Below, piece after piece: positions 46,490-55,138 of a DNA stretch of 64,000 nt. The DNA is taken from contig JAUIDB010000024.1 of the NCBI GenBank assembly GCA_030429235.1, positions 1 to 64,000 on the forward strand, given 5' to 3'. How positions within the stretch are numbered: position 1 is the first letter of the stretch; each line of letters starts with the position of its first letter. The notes below the pieces were generated by a model. It worked only from the letters and a program-made list of their open reading frames with translations. It searched no databases and was not told the DNA's origin. Made by a program: the position numbers and the translations under genes. This stretch comes from Thermoanaerobaculia bacterium (GTDB lineage Bacteria > Acidobacteriota > Thermoanaerobaculia > Multivoradales > JAIOJS01).

Positions 46490-47281
46490 TCAACCGACCT
46501 CGACCAGTTCCAGCGACAGATCGGGATCGCCGAGGAAGTCGGCCGCGATCCGCCGAAACCGCGACCCCGCGTCGGTCACGCAGTAGTGGTCCTCGACGGC
46601 CGAGTCCGACGCGAGAGCGCCGCTCGATTCGAGGTCCTGGTGCAGACGCTCGGCCACGGCCCCGGCCGAATCGACCAGTTGCACTTCCGAACCGAGGAGC
46701 CCGGCGAGGAGGTCAGCGAGGAGCGGGTAGTGAGTGCAACCGAGAATCACGGTATCGACCCGCTGCTCGATCAGTGGCTGCAAGTAGCGCCGCGCGACCT
46801 CGGCGGTCACCGTGTCGTCGTACCACCCCTCCTCGATCAGGGGAACGAAGAGGGGGCAGGGTTGGCTCACGACCCGGAGATCAGACCGAGCCGCCCGCAA
46901 CGCGATTCCGTAGGCGTCCGAGGCGATCGTCGATTCCGTCGCCAGCACTCCCACGCAACCCCGACTGATCTCGGCCGCTCGGCGCGCTCCCGGTTCGATG
47001 ACACCCAGGACCGGAACCGGCTCCTCCAGTCCCGCGAGCCCCAGAGCCGAGGCCGTATTGCAGGCCACGACGACCGCTTTGACTCCCCGAGATGCCAGGA
47101 AATCGACGTTGCGACGGCTGTACCGTTCGACGGTGAGCGGCGACTTCGTGCCGTAGGGCAGTCGCGCGGTGTCTCCGAGATAGAGCACCGACTCTCGGGG
47201 CAGGCGTCGTTTCAGGGCCGCAACCACGGTCAGGCCACCGACCCCCGAATCGAAGACCCCGATGGGACGTTCGTCACTCAC
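46490..47281 (-). CDS. murI: Glutamate racemase
   Basis: Makes D-glutamate for peptidoglycan. 263 residues. Motifs: PIGVFDSGVGGLTVVAAL, YLGDTARLPYGTKS, VVVACNTASALGL (catalytic Cys) and VILGCTHYPLL (second catalytic Cys). All catalytic residues are intact. I set the start at GTG 47281, which overlaps the GerMN gene stop in GTGA and lies just before the first motif; a start at 47371 would lie within the GerMN gene. Third gene of the amidase-GerMN-murI unit. Confidence 0.95.
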   Translation of the reverse strand: MSDERPIGVFDSGVGGLTVVAALKRRLPRESVLYLGDTARLPYGTKSPLTVERYSRRNVDFLASRGVKAVVVACNTASALGLAGLEEPVPVLGVIEPGARRAAEISRGCVGVLATESTIASDAYGIALRAARSDLRVVSQPCPLFVPLIEEGWYDDTVTAEVARRYLQPLIEQRVDTVILGCTHYPLLADLLAGLLGSEVQLVDSAGAVAERLHQDLESSGALASDSAVEDHYCVTDAGSRFRRIAADFLGDPDLSLELVEVG

Positions 47282-47916
47282 GGAGATGAGGCGATCAGGC
47301 TGGGGTCTCGCACCAGTACGTGACCGGTGTCTACGTGCCCCGCAAAGGCGGGGCGCTGTCGACCGTTCCACAGCAGCACCACACCCCGCAGGGAACCGAC
47401 GTTGTCGAGGGCGCTGTGCACCACTCCGTACACCCGCTGGCGTTCGACCCGCGAGCCGGACGGAGGGGGATCGGGCGATTCGGCCGATACGAGATCGACG
47501 ATGGCCACTTGCTCATCTCCCACCAGGGACGAGAGGTAAACCCCTCCGAGATGAACGTCCTCGGGAAAGGGACGCGCCAAAGCATCGGAGCGGGGACCCG
47601 CCAGGTACTCGTCCAACACGACCCGGGCACGCTGCACGGCCTCTTCGGGCAGTTCGACCCGCCGCGGTTCCGGGTATAGGAGACCCGAGGCGCCGGGAAA
47701 GTAGAGCGTGATCTCGTCGCGGTCTCCGGCTGCTACCGCTTCGTGATCCTCGGTCCCATCGGTGGACGCCTCGACCCCTTCGTCCCCGTCGCTGCCCTCG
47801 GCCGCCGTCGTGGCGTCGTCCGTGCCCCCGCCGCAAGCCTGGAGCAGCAGGAGGAGCATGGCCAGGAGCAGCCACAGGGAGAACCGATCTCCCAGACTCC
47901 GCGAAGAGCGGATCAT
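47278..47916 (-). CDS. GerMN-domain lipoprotein
   Basis: 212 residues. The signal peptide ends in lipobox LLQAC (Cys28). An acidic Gly/Ser/Asp linker follows, then the GerMN domain (about 70-195: ITLYFPGASGLLYPEPRRVELP, ARVVLDEYLAGPR, VAIVDLV, RVYGVVHSALDNVGSLRGVVLLWNG). GerM-type domains occur in spore germination and cell-wall proteins; here the co-translation with an amidase and murI suggests a peptidoglycan role. Four-base overlaps on both sides. Confidence 0.88.
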   Translation of the reverse strand: MIRSSRSLGDRFSLWLLLAMLLLLLQACGGGTDDATTAAEGSDGDEGVEASTDGTEDHEAVAAGDRDEITLYFPGASGLLYPEPRRVELPEEAVQRARVVLDEYLAGPRSDALARPFPEDVHLGGVYLSSLVGDEQVAIVDLVSAESPDPPPSGSRVERQRVYGVVHSALDNVGSLRGVVLLWNGRQRPAFAGHVDTGHVLVRDPSLIASSP

Positions 47917-49418
47917 GGAGCAGCGCTCTTGGCGCTGGTTTCGGACTCCGAGTCGTAGAAGCGATCGACGGCCCGCACCAGGGCATCGACGAGCTCCGTC
48001 TGATAGGAGAGCCGACGCAACTTGGTCTCTTCCTCGGGATTGCTGATGAACCCGAGTTCGACCAACACTGCGGGCATCGCTGCTCCCATCAGCACCCGAA
48101 ACGGCGCCTGTTTGACCCCGCGGTCCCGGAGACCGAGCGCCTGGTTCAACTCGGCCTGGACCAGGGTCCCCAGCCGCTGACTCTGCGCCAGGAACCGACT
48201 CTGCGAGAGGTCCCAGAGGATCAGATCGAGCTCGTCCATGGCTCCGTCGCTGCCGCTGATGGCGTTTTCGGTCTGCGCCGCAGCCGCCGCGGCCGCATCG
48301 GTCGCCTCGAGATTGAGGAAGTAGGTCTCGGCGCCGTGCGCTCCGCGCCCGGTGGACGAGTTGAGATGCACCGAGATGAAGAGATCGGCACGGTGTTGGT
48401 TGGCGATGGCCGTCCGGCGGTCGAGGTCGAGGTCGACGTCGCTCTCTCGCGTGAGGATCACCCGCACCGGAAGTCGGGACTCCAACCGGCGAGCCAGTGC
48501 CCGCGCCAGTTGCAGGGTCAGGGCCTTCTCCTCGACTCCACTGGGACCGACGGCTCCCGTCTCACTCCCGCCATGCCCGGGATCGATGACGATCACCCGC
48601 CCGCGGCGCGCCTCGAAGTCGGAGCCCCGATCCCCAATCGCGTCGAGCCGTTGGTAGAGGTCGAAGACGAGACGGAAGGGTCGCTGCTGCTCGTAGTGGT
48701 CGACCGTCGTCCCCGGGGCCTTGTCGATACGAATCCGTGAAGATCCAAACTGCAGAGAGCGCACCAGCGGATCGGGGTCCACCCGTCGTGGTCCCACCAC
48801 GGCCCGTTCTCCCCCGAGCAGTTCGACGGTGATCGAATCCGCCGACTCCTCGATCCGGTAGCGCGGCCGCTCGGCGAACTGCAAGACGAGGGTAGAGATT
48901 CCCTGCAGATGGACCAGATGCCAGTCCACCTCCACGTCGCGAGCCTGCTGAGCCATGGCGAAGAGCCGACGATCGCTCTCACTCCACACGAAGTCATAGT
49001 GGAGCTCTACCCCGAGCGTACGCGTCAAGAGATCGACCGGTACCTGCACGCCGCCGATTCCCAACCGCGGGGGCTGCGACAGGCGGACGATCTCTTCGCC
49101 GATGGTCATCACGTGGCTGCCCGCACCGAGGACCGCTTCCTCCTCGAAGAGCCGGAGCCGGAAACTCTGGCCCAGCGGTCCCTGCCGTAGCTCTCCTCCC
49201 AGGCGCTGCATGATCGCCGGGAGCCCGAAGAGCGGCCCGAGTACGGTCTGGCTCATCGGAATCTCGAACTCCTGACCGTCGACGACGAGAAGCGCCGCCC
49301 CGGTCGACAACGTCGGCAACAGCTCCGACTCCTCTTCCGATTGCGCCGAGAGTGGGCTGACGACGGTACCGAGCAAGAGGGCCAGGATCGAAACGGTGGG
49401 AGCGAATCGACGCAGCAC
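47913..49418 (-). CDS. N-acetylmuramoyl-L-alanine amidase (AMIN + Amidase_3)
   Basis: A 501-residue zinc amidase that cleaves septal peptidoglycan (AmiA/B/C type). Signal peptide near the N-terminus (TVSILALLLGTVVSPLSA). Residues about 25-150 look like a copper-amine-oxidase-type beta domain, about 155-250 an AMIN-like beta domain. The Amidase_3 domain (about 275-495) has zinc ligands in VIDPGHGGSETGAVG, GVEEKALTLQ, ISVHLNSSTGRG and the catalytic Glu in LVELGFISNPEEE. An Ala-rich insert (DAAAAAAAQTENAI) fits the loop that holds the inhibitory helix in AmiB/C. GTG 49418 is a best guess. Confidence 0.9.
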   Translation of the reverse strand: MLRRFAPTVSILALLLGTVVSPLSAQSEEESELLPTLSTGAALLVVDGQEFEIPMSQTVLGPLFGLPAIMQRLGGELRQGPLGQSFRLRLFEEEAVLGAGSHVMTIGEEIVRLSQPPRLGIGGVQVPVDLLTRTLGVELHYDFVWSESDRRLFAMAQQARDVEVDWHLVHLQGISTLVLQFAERPRYRIEESADSITVELLGGERAVVGPRRVDPDPLVRSLQFGSSRIRIDKAPGTTVDHYEQQRPFRLVFDLYQRLDAIGDRGSDFEARRGRVIVIDPGHGGSETGAVGPSGVEEKALTLQLARALARRLESRLPVRVILTRESDVDLDLDRRTAIANQHRADLFISVHLNSSTGRGAHGAETYFLNLEATDAAAAAAAQTENAISGSDGAMDELDLILWDLSQSRFLAQSQRLGTLVQAELNQALGLRDRGVKQAPFRVLMGAAMPAVLVELGFISNPEEETKLRRLSYQTELVDALVRAVDRFYDSESETSAKSAAP

Positions 49419-49494
49419 GGGCGAAGGATACCACCGGAGGTGGCGCTCGGGGAGCGGTACAGATAGGCTTGAGGGCTCTACCCGTGAGCCGACC

Positions 49495-49926
49495 ATGAGC
49501 ACCTCCCGCACCACCCCTCCCCTGCCCAAGCAGGTCCTCTTCGAACCGACCGCCGAGATCTTCGCGACCGACGGCGGCGGCGCCTTCCACTTTCCGCTCC
49601 AAGTGGGAGACGACGCCTGGGTGCAGACCAGCCCCTACGACGAGGTGCGTTTTCTGGTCTCGGCCTGGCACCCATCGCCACAGCGCTCCATCGATCTCGA
49701 CAAGGCCTACCTCGAACTCCGCGTTCGGGTCGACCCGCGCGAGGACCATTGGCTGAAGCTGGCCGAGGTGGAGCCGATCGTCCCCGCCTACGCCAATGGC
49801 GAGAGTTTCGATGGACTGGTCGTCCTGCCGGTGATGGCGGAGCGTTGTGCCTTTGCGCTCTTCGGCAGCGGCTTCGAGTCGCGGGCCCGTCTCCAGCTAC
49901 GGTCTTACGCCTACTTGGTGACCTGA
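49495..49926 (+). CDS. Small predicted beta-sheet protein, unknown
   Basis: 143 residues, no signal peptide or membrane helix. Alternating hydrophobic residues suggest a beta-sandwich: AFHFPLQVGDDAWVQTSPYD, EVRFLVSAWHP, AYLELRVRVDP, RARLQLRSYAYLV. I recognise no family. The frame is open upstream to 49396, but ATG 49495 is the reasonable start; no ribosome binding site is obvious. It is the first of three short plus-strand genes and diverges from the amidase gene. Confidence 0.65.
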   Translation: MSTSRTTPPLPKQVLFEPTAEIFATDGGGAFHFPLQVGDDAWVQTSPYDEVRFLVSAWHPSPQRSIDLDKAYLELRVRVDPREDHWLKLAEVEPIVPAYANGESFDGLVVLPVMAERCAFALFGSGFESRARLQLRSYAYLVT

Positions 49927-49965
49927 GGCGCCACGCCGGACCCCCAGGACGCCCTGACAGGAGCG

Positions 49966-50391
49966 ATGGAAGAGAAAACCCAGATCGGAGCCCCACCCGA
50001 TCGCGTCTTCGGGCTCCTCATCGAGCCCCGCAGCTGGAGTCAGTGGTGGCGCGACGCACGGTTTGCCCGCAGCGCGGACTTCAAACCCCTCCGCGAAGGT
50101 TCCCGCTTCGAGATGACCCTGGAGTTCGGAAGGCTCCGCAGTACCCTCAAGCCCACGGTGACGCTCTGCGCCGACGGCAAGGCCTTGGCCTGGAAGGCCG
50201 ATTGGTTGGCCCTGCCGGTTCGTCAGGAGTACTACCTGCAGGCGAACGAGCGAGGGTGCCAGGTGCGAGCTCGCACCCTCTTCCCCGGCGCCCTCCAGAA
50301 GCCACTGGCCTGGCTGCGAATCGACCGGATCTGGCAACAGATGATCCAGCGCCAGTTGCGCTCCCTGCGCCAAACGGCCGAACGCCTCTGA
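49966..50391 (+). CDS. SRPBCC/polyketide-cyclase-like ligand-binding protein
   Basis: 141 residues, START/Bet v1 helix-grip fold: MEEKTQIGAPPDRVFGLLIE (strand and helix 1), SWSQWWRDARFARS, then strands EGSRFEMTLEFG and KALAWKADWLALPVRQEYYL, and the long C-terminal helix RIDRIWQQMIQRQLRSLRQ. Such proteins bind hydrophobic ligands or act as cyclases; no ligand is indicated. AGGAG lies two bases before ATG 49966. It follows the previous gene by 39 bases. Confidence 0.82.
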   Translation: MEEKTQIGAPPDRVFGLLIEPRSWSQWWRDARFARSADFKPLREGSRFEMTLEFGRLRSTLKPTVTLCADGKALAWKADWLALPVRQEYYLQANERGCQVRARTLFPGALQKPLAWLRIDRIWQQMIQRQLRSLRQTAERL

Positions 50392-50432
50392 CTCTCGGTC
50401 CGATCCCAGAGCTGCGAACGATCACCGACCGA

Positions 50433-50441
50433 TGCTATGAT
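50433..50441 (+). promoter_or_regulatory. Extended -10 element just before the macrodomain gene
   Basis: TGC-TATGAT ends nine bases before ATG 50451, with no Shine-Dalgarno. An extended -10 with no -35 is typical of leaderless or near-leaderless starts. Confidence 0.45.
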
Positions 50442-50450
50442 ACGTCGGCT

Positions 50451-51014
50451 ATGGCGACGGACACGCAGCAAACAGCAGGGCGCAGCCTTTCGATCACCCT
50501 GCGGGAAACTCAGCTCGATATCATCGAGGGAGAGCTTCTCGATCAGGAGGTCGAGGTCCTTGTCAACGCAGCCAACGAGGAGCTGCAACTGGACCAGGGA
50601 GTCGGGGCCGACCTGTTGGCCGCCGGTGGCCCCTCGATCCAGGAGGAGTGCGACCGAGTCGGCGGAGTCGCCACGGGTACCGCCGTCATGACCGGGGCCG
50701 GTGAGCTCGAAGTCAAGCACGTCATCCACGCCGTAGGCCCCCACTTCGGAGAGTCCGAAGCCGATCGCAAGTTGTCGTCCGCCGTGCGGTCGAGCCTGGC
50801 CCTGGCCGAGCGACACGGCATGGTGTCGATCGCCCTGCCGCCGATCTCGACCGGTGATCGCGGCTACCCGATGGACCGGACCGCTCGCATCACCCTGACC
50901 GAGATCCAGCGCTACATCCAGGGCGGCACCAAGCTCGAGCGCGTGGTCGTCGTGCTACCGGGCGATGGCGTGTTCGACATCTTCAAGCGCGAACTGCGCC
51001 GCGGCTTCCGCTAG
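50451..51014 (+). CDS. Macrodomain protein
   Basis: 187 residues. A single macrodomain (about 18-185): DIIEGELLDQEVEVLVNAANEEL (NAAN motif), GVGADLLAAGGPSIQEECD, AVMTGAGELEVKHVIHAVGP and the phosphate loop ALPPISTGDRGYPM. It should bind ADP-ribose derivatives; de-ADP-ribosylase or O-acetyl-ADP-ribose deacetylase activity is likely (YmdB/MacroD type). The TIVNAAN-like Asn is present. ATG 50451 is preceded by an extended -10. Convergent with the next gene (25 bases). Confidence 0.93.
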   Translation: MATDTQQTAGRSLSITLRETQLDIIEGELLDQEVEVLVNAANEELQLDQGVGADLLAAGGPSIQEECDRVGGVATGTAVMTGAGELEVKHVIHAVGPHFGESEADRKLSSAVRSSLALAERHGMVSIALPPISTGDRGYPMDRTARITLTEIQRYIQGGTKLERVVVVLPGDGVFDIFKRELRRGFR

Positions 51015-51039
51015 CCGGCAAACCGCTTCCGCCGCCGCG

Positions 51040-51741
51040 TCAGGCGCAGGGCCGGAAGGCGCGGTAGAACTCGATCAACACCGCCTCGTCGGCCGGCGTC
51101 CCTGTCAGTTCGAGCGGCAGCTCGCCATCCGTGGCCACCTCGTCCATCGGGTCGGGCCCGAACCAGATCCCGAGCCGGACCCGCGGGTCCTCACACTCGA
51201 TGTAGGTCAAGACCTGAAGCCCCTCGAAGGTCTGCTCGCCGGTGTCGACCTCGCCCCGGTAGGCGGCGTAGAGATGCCGTCGACCTTCGATCTCGAAGCT
51301 GCCTCGTCGTAGCGACTGCGACGAGTCGAAGTCGATCGAAGTGTCGTCCAGCATGTCGAAGTCGTCGGTCTTGCCCTCGAGGTAGTCGATCAGATTCTGC
51401 CGTTTGGCTCCGAACATCCGACCGTCGAGGTAGATGAATCCCGACTCGTCGATGCCCTGCGGCTCGGGTCCCTCGCCGGGACGGTCCGACAGCATCGCCA
51501 TCTCGAAGGCGAAGGGGATGGAGATGCTGATCATCGGGTAGTAGCCCTCCGGAAGCTGCTCCGCCCCCAACACCTCCTTGACCTTCTCGCTGCGGGCTAC
51601 CGGGTCCGACATCTCCTCCGCGAACTCCTGCCCCTTCTTGGCCAGGAAGAGACCTCCACCGACCAGCACCGCGATCGCCAGGACCACGGCGATGCCGCAA
51701 CCGATGACCATGTAGAGACAGGGAGATGACTTCTTGGACAT
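51040..51741 (-). CDS. Membrane-anchored protein of unknown function
   Basis: 233 residues. Residues 11-33 form one membrane helix with Cys/Gly content (YMVIGCGIAVVLAIAVLVGG). The C-terminal domain is acidic and soluble (LPEGYYPMISISIPFAFEMAML, GFIYLDGRMFGAKRQNLIDYL, LIEFYRAFRPCA). No family recognised. GAGG lies upstream of ATG 51741 and TAGACT (a possible -10) about 25 bases before the start. It follows argS by 39 bases and may be co-transcribed. Confidence 0.75.
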   Translation of the reverse strand: MSKKSSPCLYMVIGCGIAVVLAIAVLVGGGLFLAKKGQEFAEEMSDPVARSEKVKEVLGAEQLPEGYYPMISISIPFAFEMAMLSDRPGEGPEPQGIDESGFIYLDGRMFGAKRQNLIDYLEGKTDDFDMLDDTSIDFDSSQSLRRGSFEIEGRRHLYAAYRGEVDTGEQTFEGLQVLTYIECEDPRVRLGIWFGPDPMDEVATDGELPLELTGTPADEAVLIEFYRAFRPCA

Positions 51742-51780
51742 GCTGGATTCCTCGACAGTTTGGCCCAGTCTAGCCGAGAC

Positions 51781-53718
51781 CTACATCCGGTCGGGAGTCG
51801 GGATGCCGAGCACCGCTGCCAAGTCCGTGAGAGCGTCACAGAAGGCCTGGGTTGCCGCCAGTCGCACCGCGCGCAGCGCTTCGTCCGACTCGTGCAGGAT
51901 CGGATGCCGGTGGTAGAGGGCGTTGAACTTCTGCGCCAGATCGAGAGCATGGCGAGCGATCAGCGACAGCTCGAGAGTCCGCCCCGCCTTGTCGACGCTA
52001 TCGCGCACCTGCGCGGCGCAGAGCACCAGGTCCCAGAGATCGTCGCTCCAGACCTCCTCCGAGAGTGCCGCCACGGTGTCCGGCTCCAATCGACTGGCCA
52101 GCCCCGCCTCGTCGAGCTTGCGGCGGATGTTGGCCGCCCGCACCAGGGCGTACTGCAGATAGGGTCCCGACTCTCCCTCGAACGACAGCGCCTCGGCGAA
52201 GTCGAAAGCGATCACGCGATTGGTCGATGCCTTGACCATGAAGAAGCGCAAGGCAGCGACTGCGATCTGGTGCGCCAGCGCGGTGAGTTCCTCGCTACCG
52301 AGTTCCCGATTCCGATCCTCGATCTCCTGCCGCGCCTTCGCCTCCAACTGGTCGATCAGATCGTCGGCCTTGACCCCGACCCCCTTGCGGCCCGACATCT
52401 CGAGCGACTTGCCCTCGTCGGCGTCCTCGTCGGCCTCGTCGAGGTAGCCCAACTGCCGCGCCGTATCGGCCGATAGCGCCACCATCTCGTACGCGAAGTG
52501 GATCGATCGCTCCGCTTCGGCGTGGTGGTCGAGCGCCTCGAGTCCGGCCCGCACGATCTTCTGCAGATAGCTCTGCCGGATGTCGATGACGTTGATCACG
52601 TCGTCGGCCGCGCCGAACGCGGGATGTTCGTCGACTCCGGGGCGGTGGGTGGTCCACAGCCCCTGCTCTTCCCAGAAACGGTACTCGAAGTCCCGCCCGA
52701 GGAGACCGAACTTCCAGAGCTGGTACGCGATGTCCTTGCCCACATAGGTGACGGTACCGTCCGAGCGAACGATCACCTTGTCGGGATCCTCGAGACCAGC
52801 GAACTCCTCGGATTCCGAAAGCGGCATCACCCAGCAGCCCTCGTTCTTGCCCGCCTCTTCGAGGTGGATCGCCCCCGTCGCCACCAGCTTGTCGAAGGCG
52901 TTTCGGAAGAAGTCGAGGCCGAGAATGTCACTCTCATGGGTCAACAGGTCGTAGCCGATCCCCAGCCGGGCCATCGTCTTCAGGTGCCGGGTGACGATGC
53001 GGCGGGCGACGATGCGACCGATTTCGGCGCGCTCGCCCTCGCCGGACTCGAGCTCATGCAGGGTCTTCCGTCGGAGTCCGCGGCGCTCTTCGTCCTCTTC
53101 GTACCAGCGCCCGACCTCGCTGTAGAGGTCCCAACAGTAGTAGTCGAAGGGCTCGGGAAGTGCTTCGACCGCGGCCGCGTCGAGACCTCGAATGTCGACG
53201 AATCCGACGACCACATCGGCCACCTGGACGCCGGTGTCGTCGATGTAGTTCTGGACCTCGACCCGACGACCGAGGGTGCGGAGCGTGGCCGCGAGTACGT
53301 CGCCGAGCACCGAGTTCCGCAGGTGACCGATATGCGCTGCCTTGTTCGGGTTGATGTTGGTGTGCTCGATGACGGTCTTGGTGCCTTCGACTTCGTCGGT
53401 CGCGTCGCGGAGTGCCGGGCGCGCGAGCAGAGCCGCGGCCCCAGAGCTACGCTGAAGGAAGGCGTTGAGGTACCCGGCGCCAGCGATCTCGAGGCTGCGA
53501 ACTCCCGCCGGCAGGTCGATACCCTCGAGGATCTCGGCCGCGATCTGCCGCGGGTTGCGCTTGACGACCCTGGCCAGATGCAGAGGAGCGGGAAAGGCGA
53601 TATCTCCCAGGTCCCGGCGTGGCGGTATCTCGACCACGGGGTCGTGGTCGACCTCGTACAACGTACGGATCCTGGATTCGAGACGGCGGCTGAGTTCGTG
53701 CTTGGCTGCGCTCCACAT
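51781..53718 (-). CDS. argS: Arginyl-tRNA synthetase
   Basis: 645 residues. Class I synthetase with the N-terminal Add-1 domain (about 1-100), HIGH motif in NPNKAAHIGHLRNSVLGD, the Arg-specific YIDDTGVQVADV, the KMSKS-equivalent SLEMSGRKGVGVKADDLID, and the C-terminal DALR domain ending PTPDRM. ATG 53718 is supported by TACAAT eight bases upstream (leaderless type); ATG 53739 would add seven residues but would lie upstream of that element. Two of the arginine tRNAs it charges are encoded in this window. Confidence 0.96.
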   Translation of the reverse strand: MWSAAKHELSRRLESRIRTLYEVDHDPVVEIPPRRDLGDIAFPAPLHLARVVKRNPRQIAAEILEGIDLPAGVRSLEIAGAGYLNAFLQRSSGAAALLARPALRDATDEVEGTKTVIEHTNINPNKAAHIGHLRNSVLGDVLAATLRTLGRRVEVQNYIDDTGVQVADVVVGFVDIRGLDAAAVEALPEPFDYYCWDLYSEVGRWYEEDEERRGLRRKTLHELESGEGERAEIGRIVARRIVTRHLKTMARLGIGYDLLTHESDILGLDFFRNAFDKLVATGAIHLEEAGKNEGCWVMPLSESEEFAGLEDPDKVIVRSDGTVTYVGKDIAYQLWKFGLLGRDFEYRFWEEQGLWTTHRPGVDEHPAFGAADDVINVIDIRQSYLQKIVRAGLEALDHHAEAERSIHFAYEMVALSADTARQLGYLDEADEDADEGKSLEMSGRKGVGVKADDLIDQLEAKARQEIEDRNRELGSEELTALAHQIAVAALRFFMVKASTNRVIAFDFAEALSFEGESGPYLQYALVRAANIRRKLDEAGLASRLEPDTVAALSEEVWSDDLWDLVLCAAQVRDSVDKAGRTLELSLIARHALDLAQKFNALYHRHPILHESDEALRAVRLAATQAFCDALTDLAAVLGIPTPDRM

Positions 53719-53726
53719 AGCGCGCG

Positions 53727-53732
53727 ATTGTA
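53727..53732 (-). promoter_or_regulatory. Leaderless-type -10 element (TACAAT) before argS
   Basis: On the minus strand TACAAT matches the -10 consensus at five of six positions and ends eight bases before ATG 53718. No Shine-Dalgarno separates them. The -35 region is weak. Confidence 0.45.
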
Positions 53733-53885
53733 GCCTCATTCCACCGCCGCGAAGGATTCCGCGCCCCGCTGCATCCAACGAAGCAAACCATGGCACGAAC
53801 GGGTGTCCGGCTTGGATCCGAGCGACACAGGGTCGTTCGAAGAGCTGGGCCACTCCGATGCCAGCACTGCCAAGGAGGCTTCGAG

Positions 53886-55016
53886 ATGTTCCGATCCACT
53901 AGCAACCGACCCTTCGTCCCCCTGGTCGCTGGGCTTCTGGCGGGGGCGCTCCTCGTCGGAACCGGGCTGCTCTCGGCTCACGACACCGACTACACGATTC
54001 CCGACGCGTCCCACTGCACCTGGACCTCATCGGGCGGCGCCGATGGCTTTCTCCCGCTGATCCCGGGACTCTCCCTCCACCTATCCGGCGAAGAGGAGGA
54101 TGAGGGCGAGATCGTGCAGATCGACTCGATCAACACGGTGACCTACGACACCGAGGTCGTCGCCGGAGTTCGCACTCGCGTCTACCTGGAGGTCGAGTCC
54201 GAGGACGGCGAGTTGGTCGAGATCTCTCGCAACTTCGTCGCCATCTGCCGCGAAACCGGCGACGTCTGGTACTTCGGCGAGGACGTCGACGACTACGAAG
54301 ACGGTGAGATCGTCGGACACGAGGGAGCCTGGCGCGCCGGAGTCGACGGCGCCCAGCCGGGCGTGCTGATGCTGGGTAATCCGCTCTTGGGGTCCCGCTT
54401 CTTCGAGGAGGTCGCGCCCGGAGTCGCCCTCGATATCGCCGAGATCGTCAGTCTGGGAGACAGCGTCGACGTCCCCCTGGGAACCTACACCGACACCGTC
54501 GGAACTCTCGCCGGTAGCGCCCTCGAACAGGACCCGCCCGGCGATGCCAAGTGGTACGCACGGGGCCTTGGCAATATCGTCGACGAGGACCTCGAGTTGG
54601 TCGAGATCACGCTGCCGGAGTGCATGCCCGGTGCCACGACGCACTGTCTATCCGGTGGACGTTTCGAGGTCGAGGTCGAATGGGAGGACTTCAAGGAGAA
54701 CGTCGGCGAGGGACACGCCATCCTGCCTACCGATACCGCTGGTGAGTTCTGGTTCTTCGGACCGGAGAATACCGAGGTGTTGGTCAAGGTCATCGATGCC
54801 TGTGAGACCTTCGACCGCTTCTGGGTCTTCGCCGCCGGCCTGACCAACGTCGAGGTGTCGCTGACCGTAACCGACGTTGCCACCGACCAGGAGTTCACGG
54901 TGATGAGCCCCCTGGGACAGGACTTCGTCCCTGTGCTCGACACCGACGCCTTCATGACCTGCGACGCCGAGTGGGAACTCGACCTCGACCTCGGTGACGA
55001 TGACGACGACGAGTAG
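53886..55016 (+). CDS. Secreted protein with C-terminal beta domain and Asp-rich tail
   Basis: 376 residues. Signal peptide with core FVPLVAGLLAGALLVGTGLLSA. Residues about 25-245 hold a domain with TVTYDTEVVAGVRTRVYLEVE, RETGDVWYFGEDVDDYEDGEI and DIAEIVSLGDSV. Residues about 250-360 form a second domain of the pattern C...GRFEVEVEWEDF, GEFWFFGPENTEVLVKVIDACETFDRFWVFAAGLTNVEVSLTVTD, which I have seen in several Acidobacteriota exported proteins. The end is DLDLGDDDDDE. AAGGAGG lies seven bases before ATG 53886. Function unknown; possibly surface or calcium-binding. Confidence 0.82.
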   Translation: MFRSTSNRPFVPLVAGLLAGALLVGTGLLSAHDTDYTIPDASHCTWTSSGGADGFLPLIPGLSLHLSGEEEDEGEIVQIDSINTVTYDTEVVAGVRTRVYLEVESEDGELVEISRNFVAICRETGDVWYFGEDVDDYEDGEIVGHEGAWRAGVDGAQPGVLMLGNPLLGSRFFEEVAPGVALDIAEIVSLGDSVDVPLGTYTDTVGTLAGSALEQDPPGDAKWYARGLGNIVDEDLELVEITLPECMPGATTHCLSGGRFEVEVEWEDFKENVGEGHAILPTDTAGEFWFFGPENTEVLVKVIDACETFDRFWVFAAGLTNVEVSLTVTDVATDQEFTVMSPLGQDFVPVLDTDAFMTCDAEWELDLDLGDDDDDE

Positions 55017-55055
55017 TCGCGACGGAAGCCCCGAGCCCCGCTACTGATGGCGGGC

Positions 55056-55098
55056 GGCGAGGAGTGGGTCCGAAGAGACCCGGGCCCTACTCTTCGCC
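55056..55098. terminator. Large hairpin between convergent genes
   Basis: Outer stem GGCGAGGAGT (55056-55065) with ACTCTTCGCC (55089-55098), 10 bp with one G-U; inner stem GGGTC/GACCC with loop CGAAGA and a 7-base bulge. No T tract on either side. Position between two convergent stops suggests a bidirectional terminator or barrier. Confidence 0.5.
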
Positions 55099-55138
55099 TC
55101 GGGACGGGTCGCTTACCGGATCGCCGCCACCCCAACCG

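Noticed and set aside
49749-51014. 421-codon frame that could fuse an N-terminal domain to the macrodomain
   Set aside because: The N-terminal 234 codons are shadows of the two upstream small genes, rich in Arg and Pro, and the -10-like element just before ATG 50451 marks the true start.
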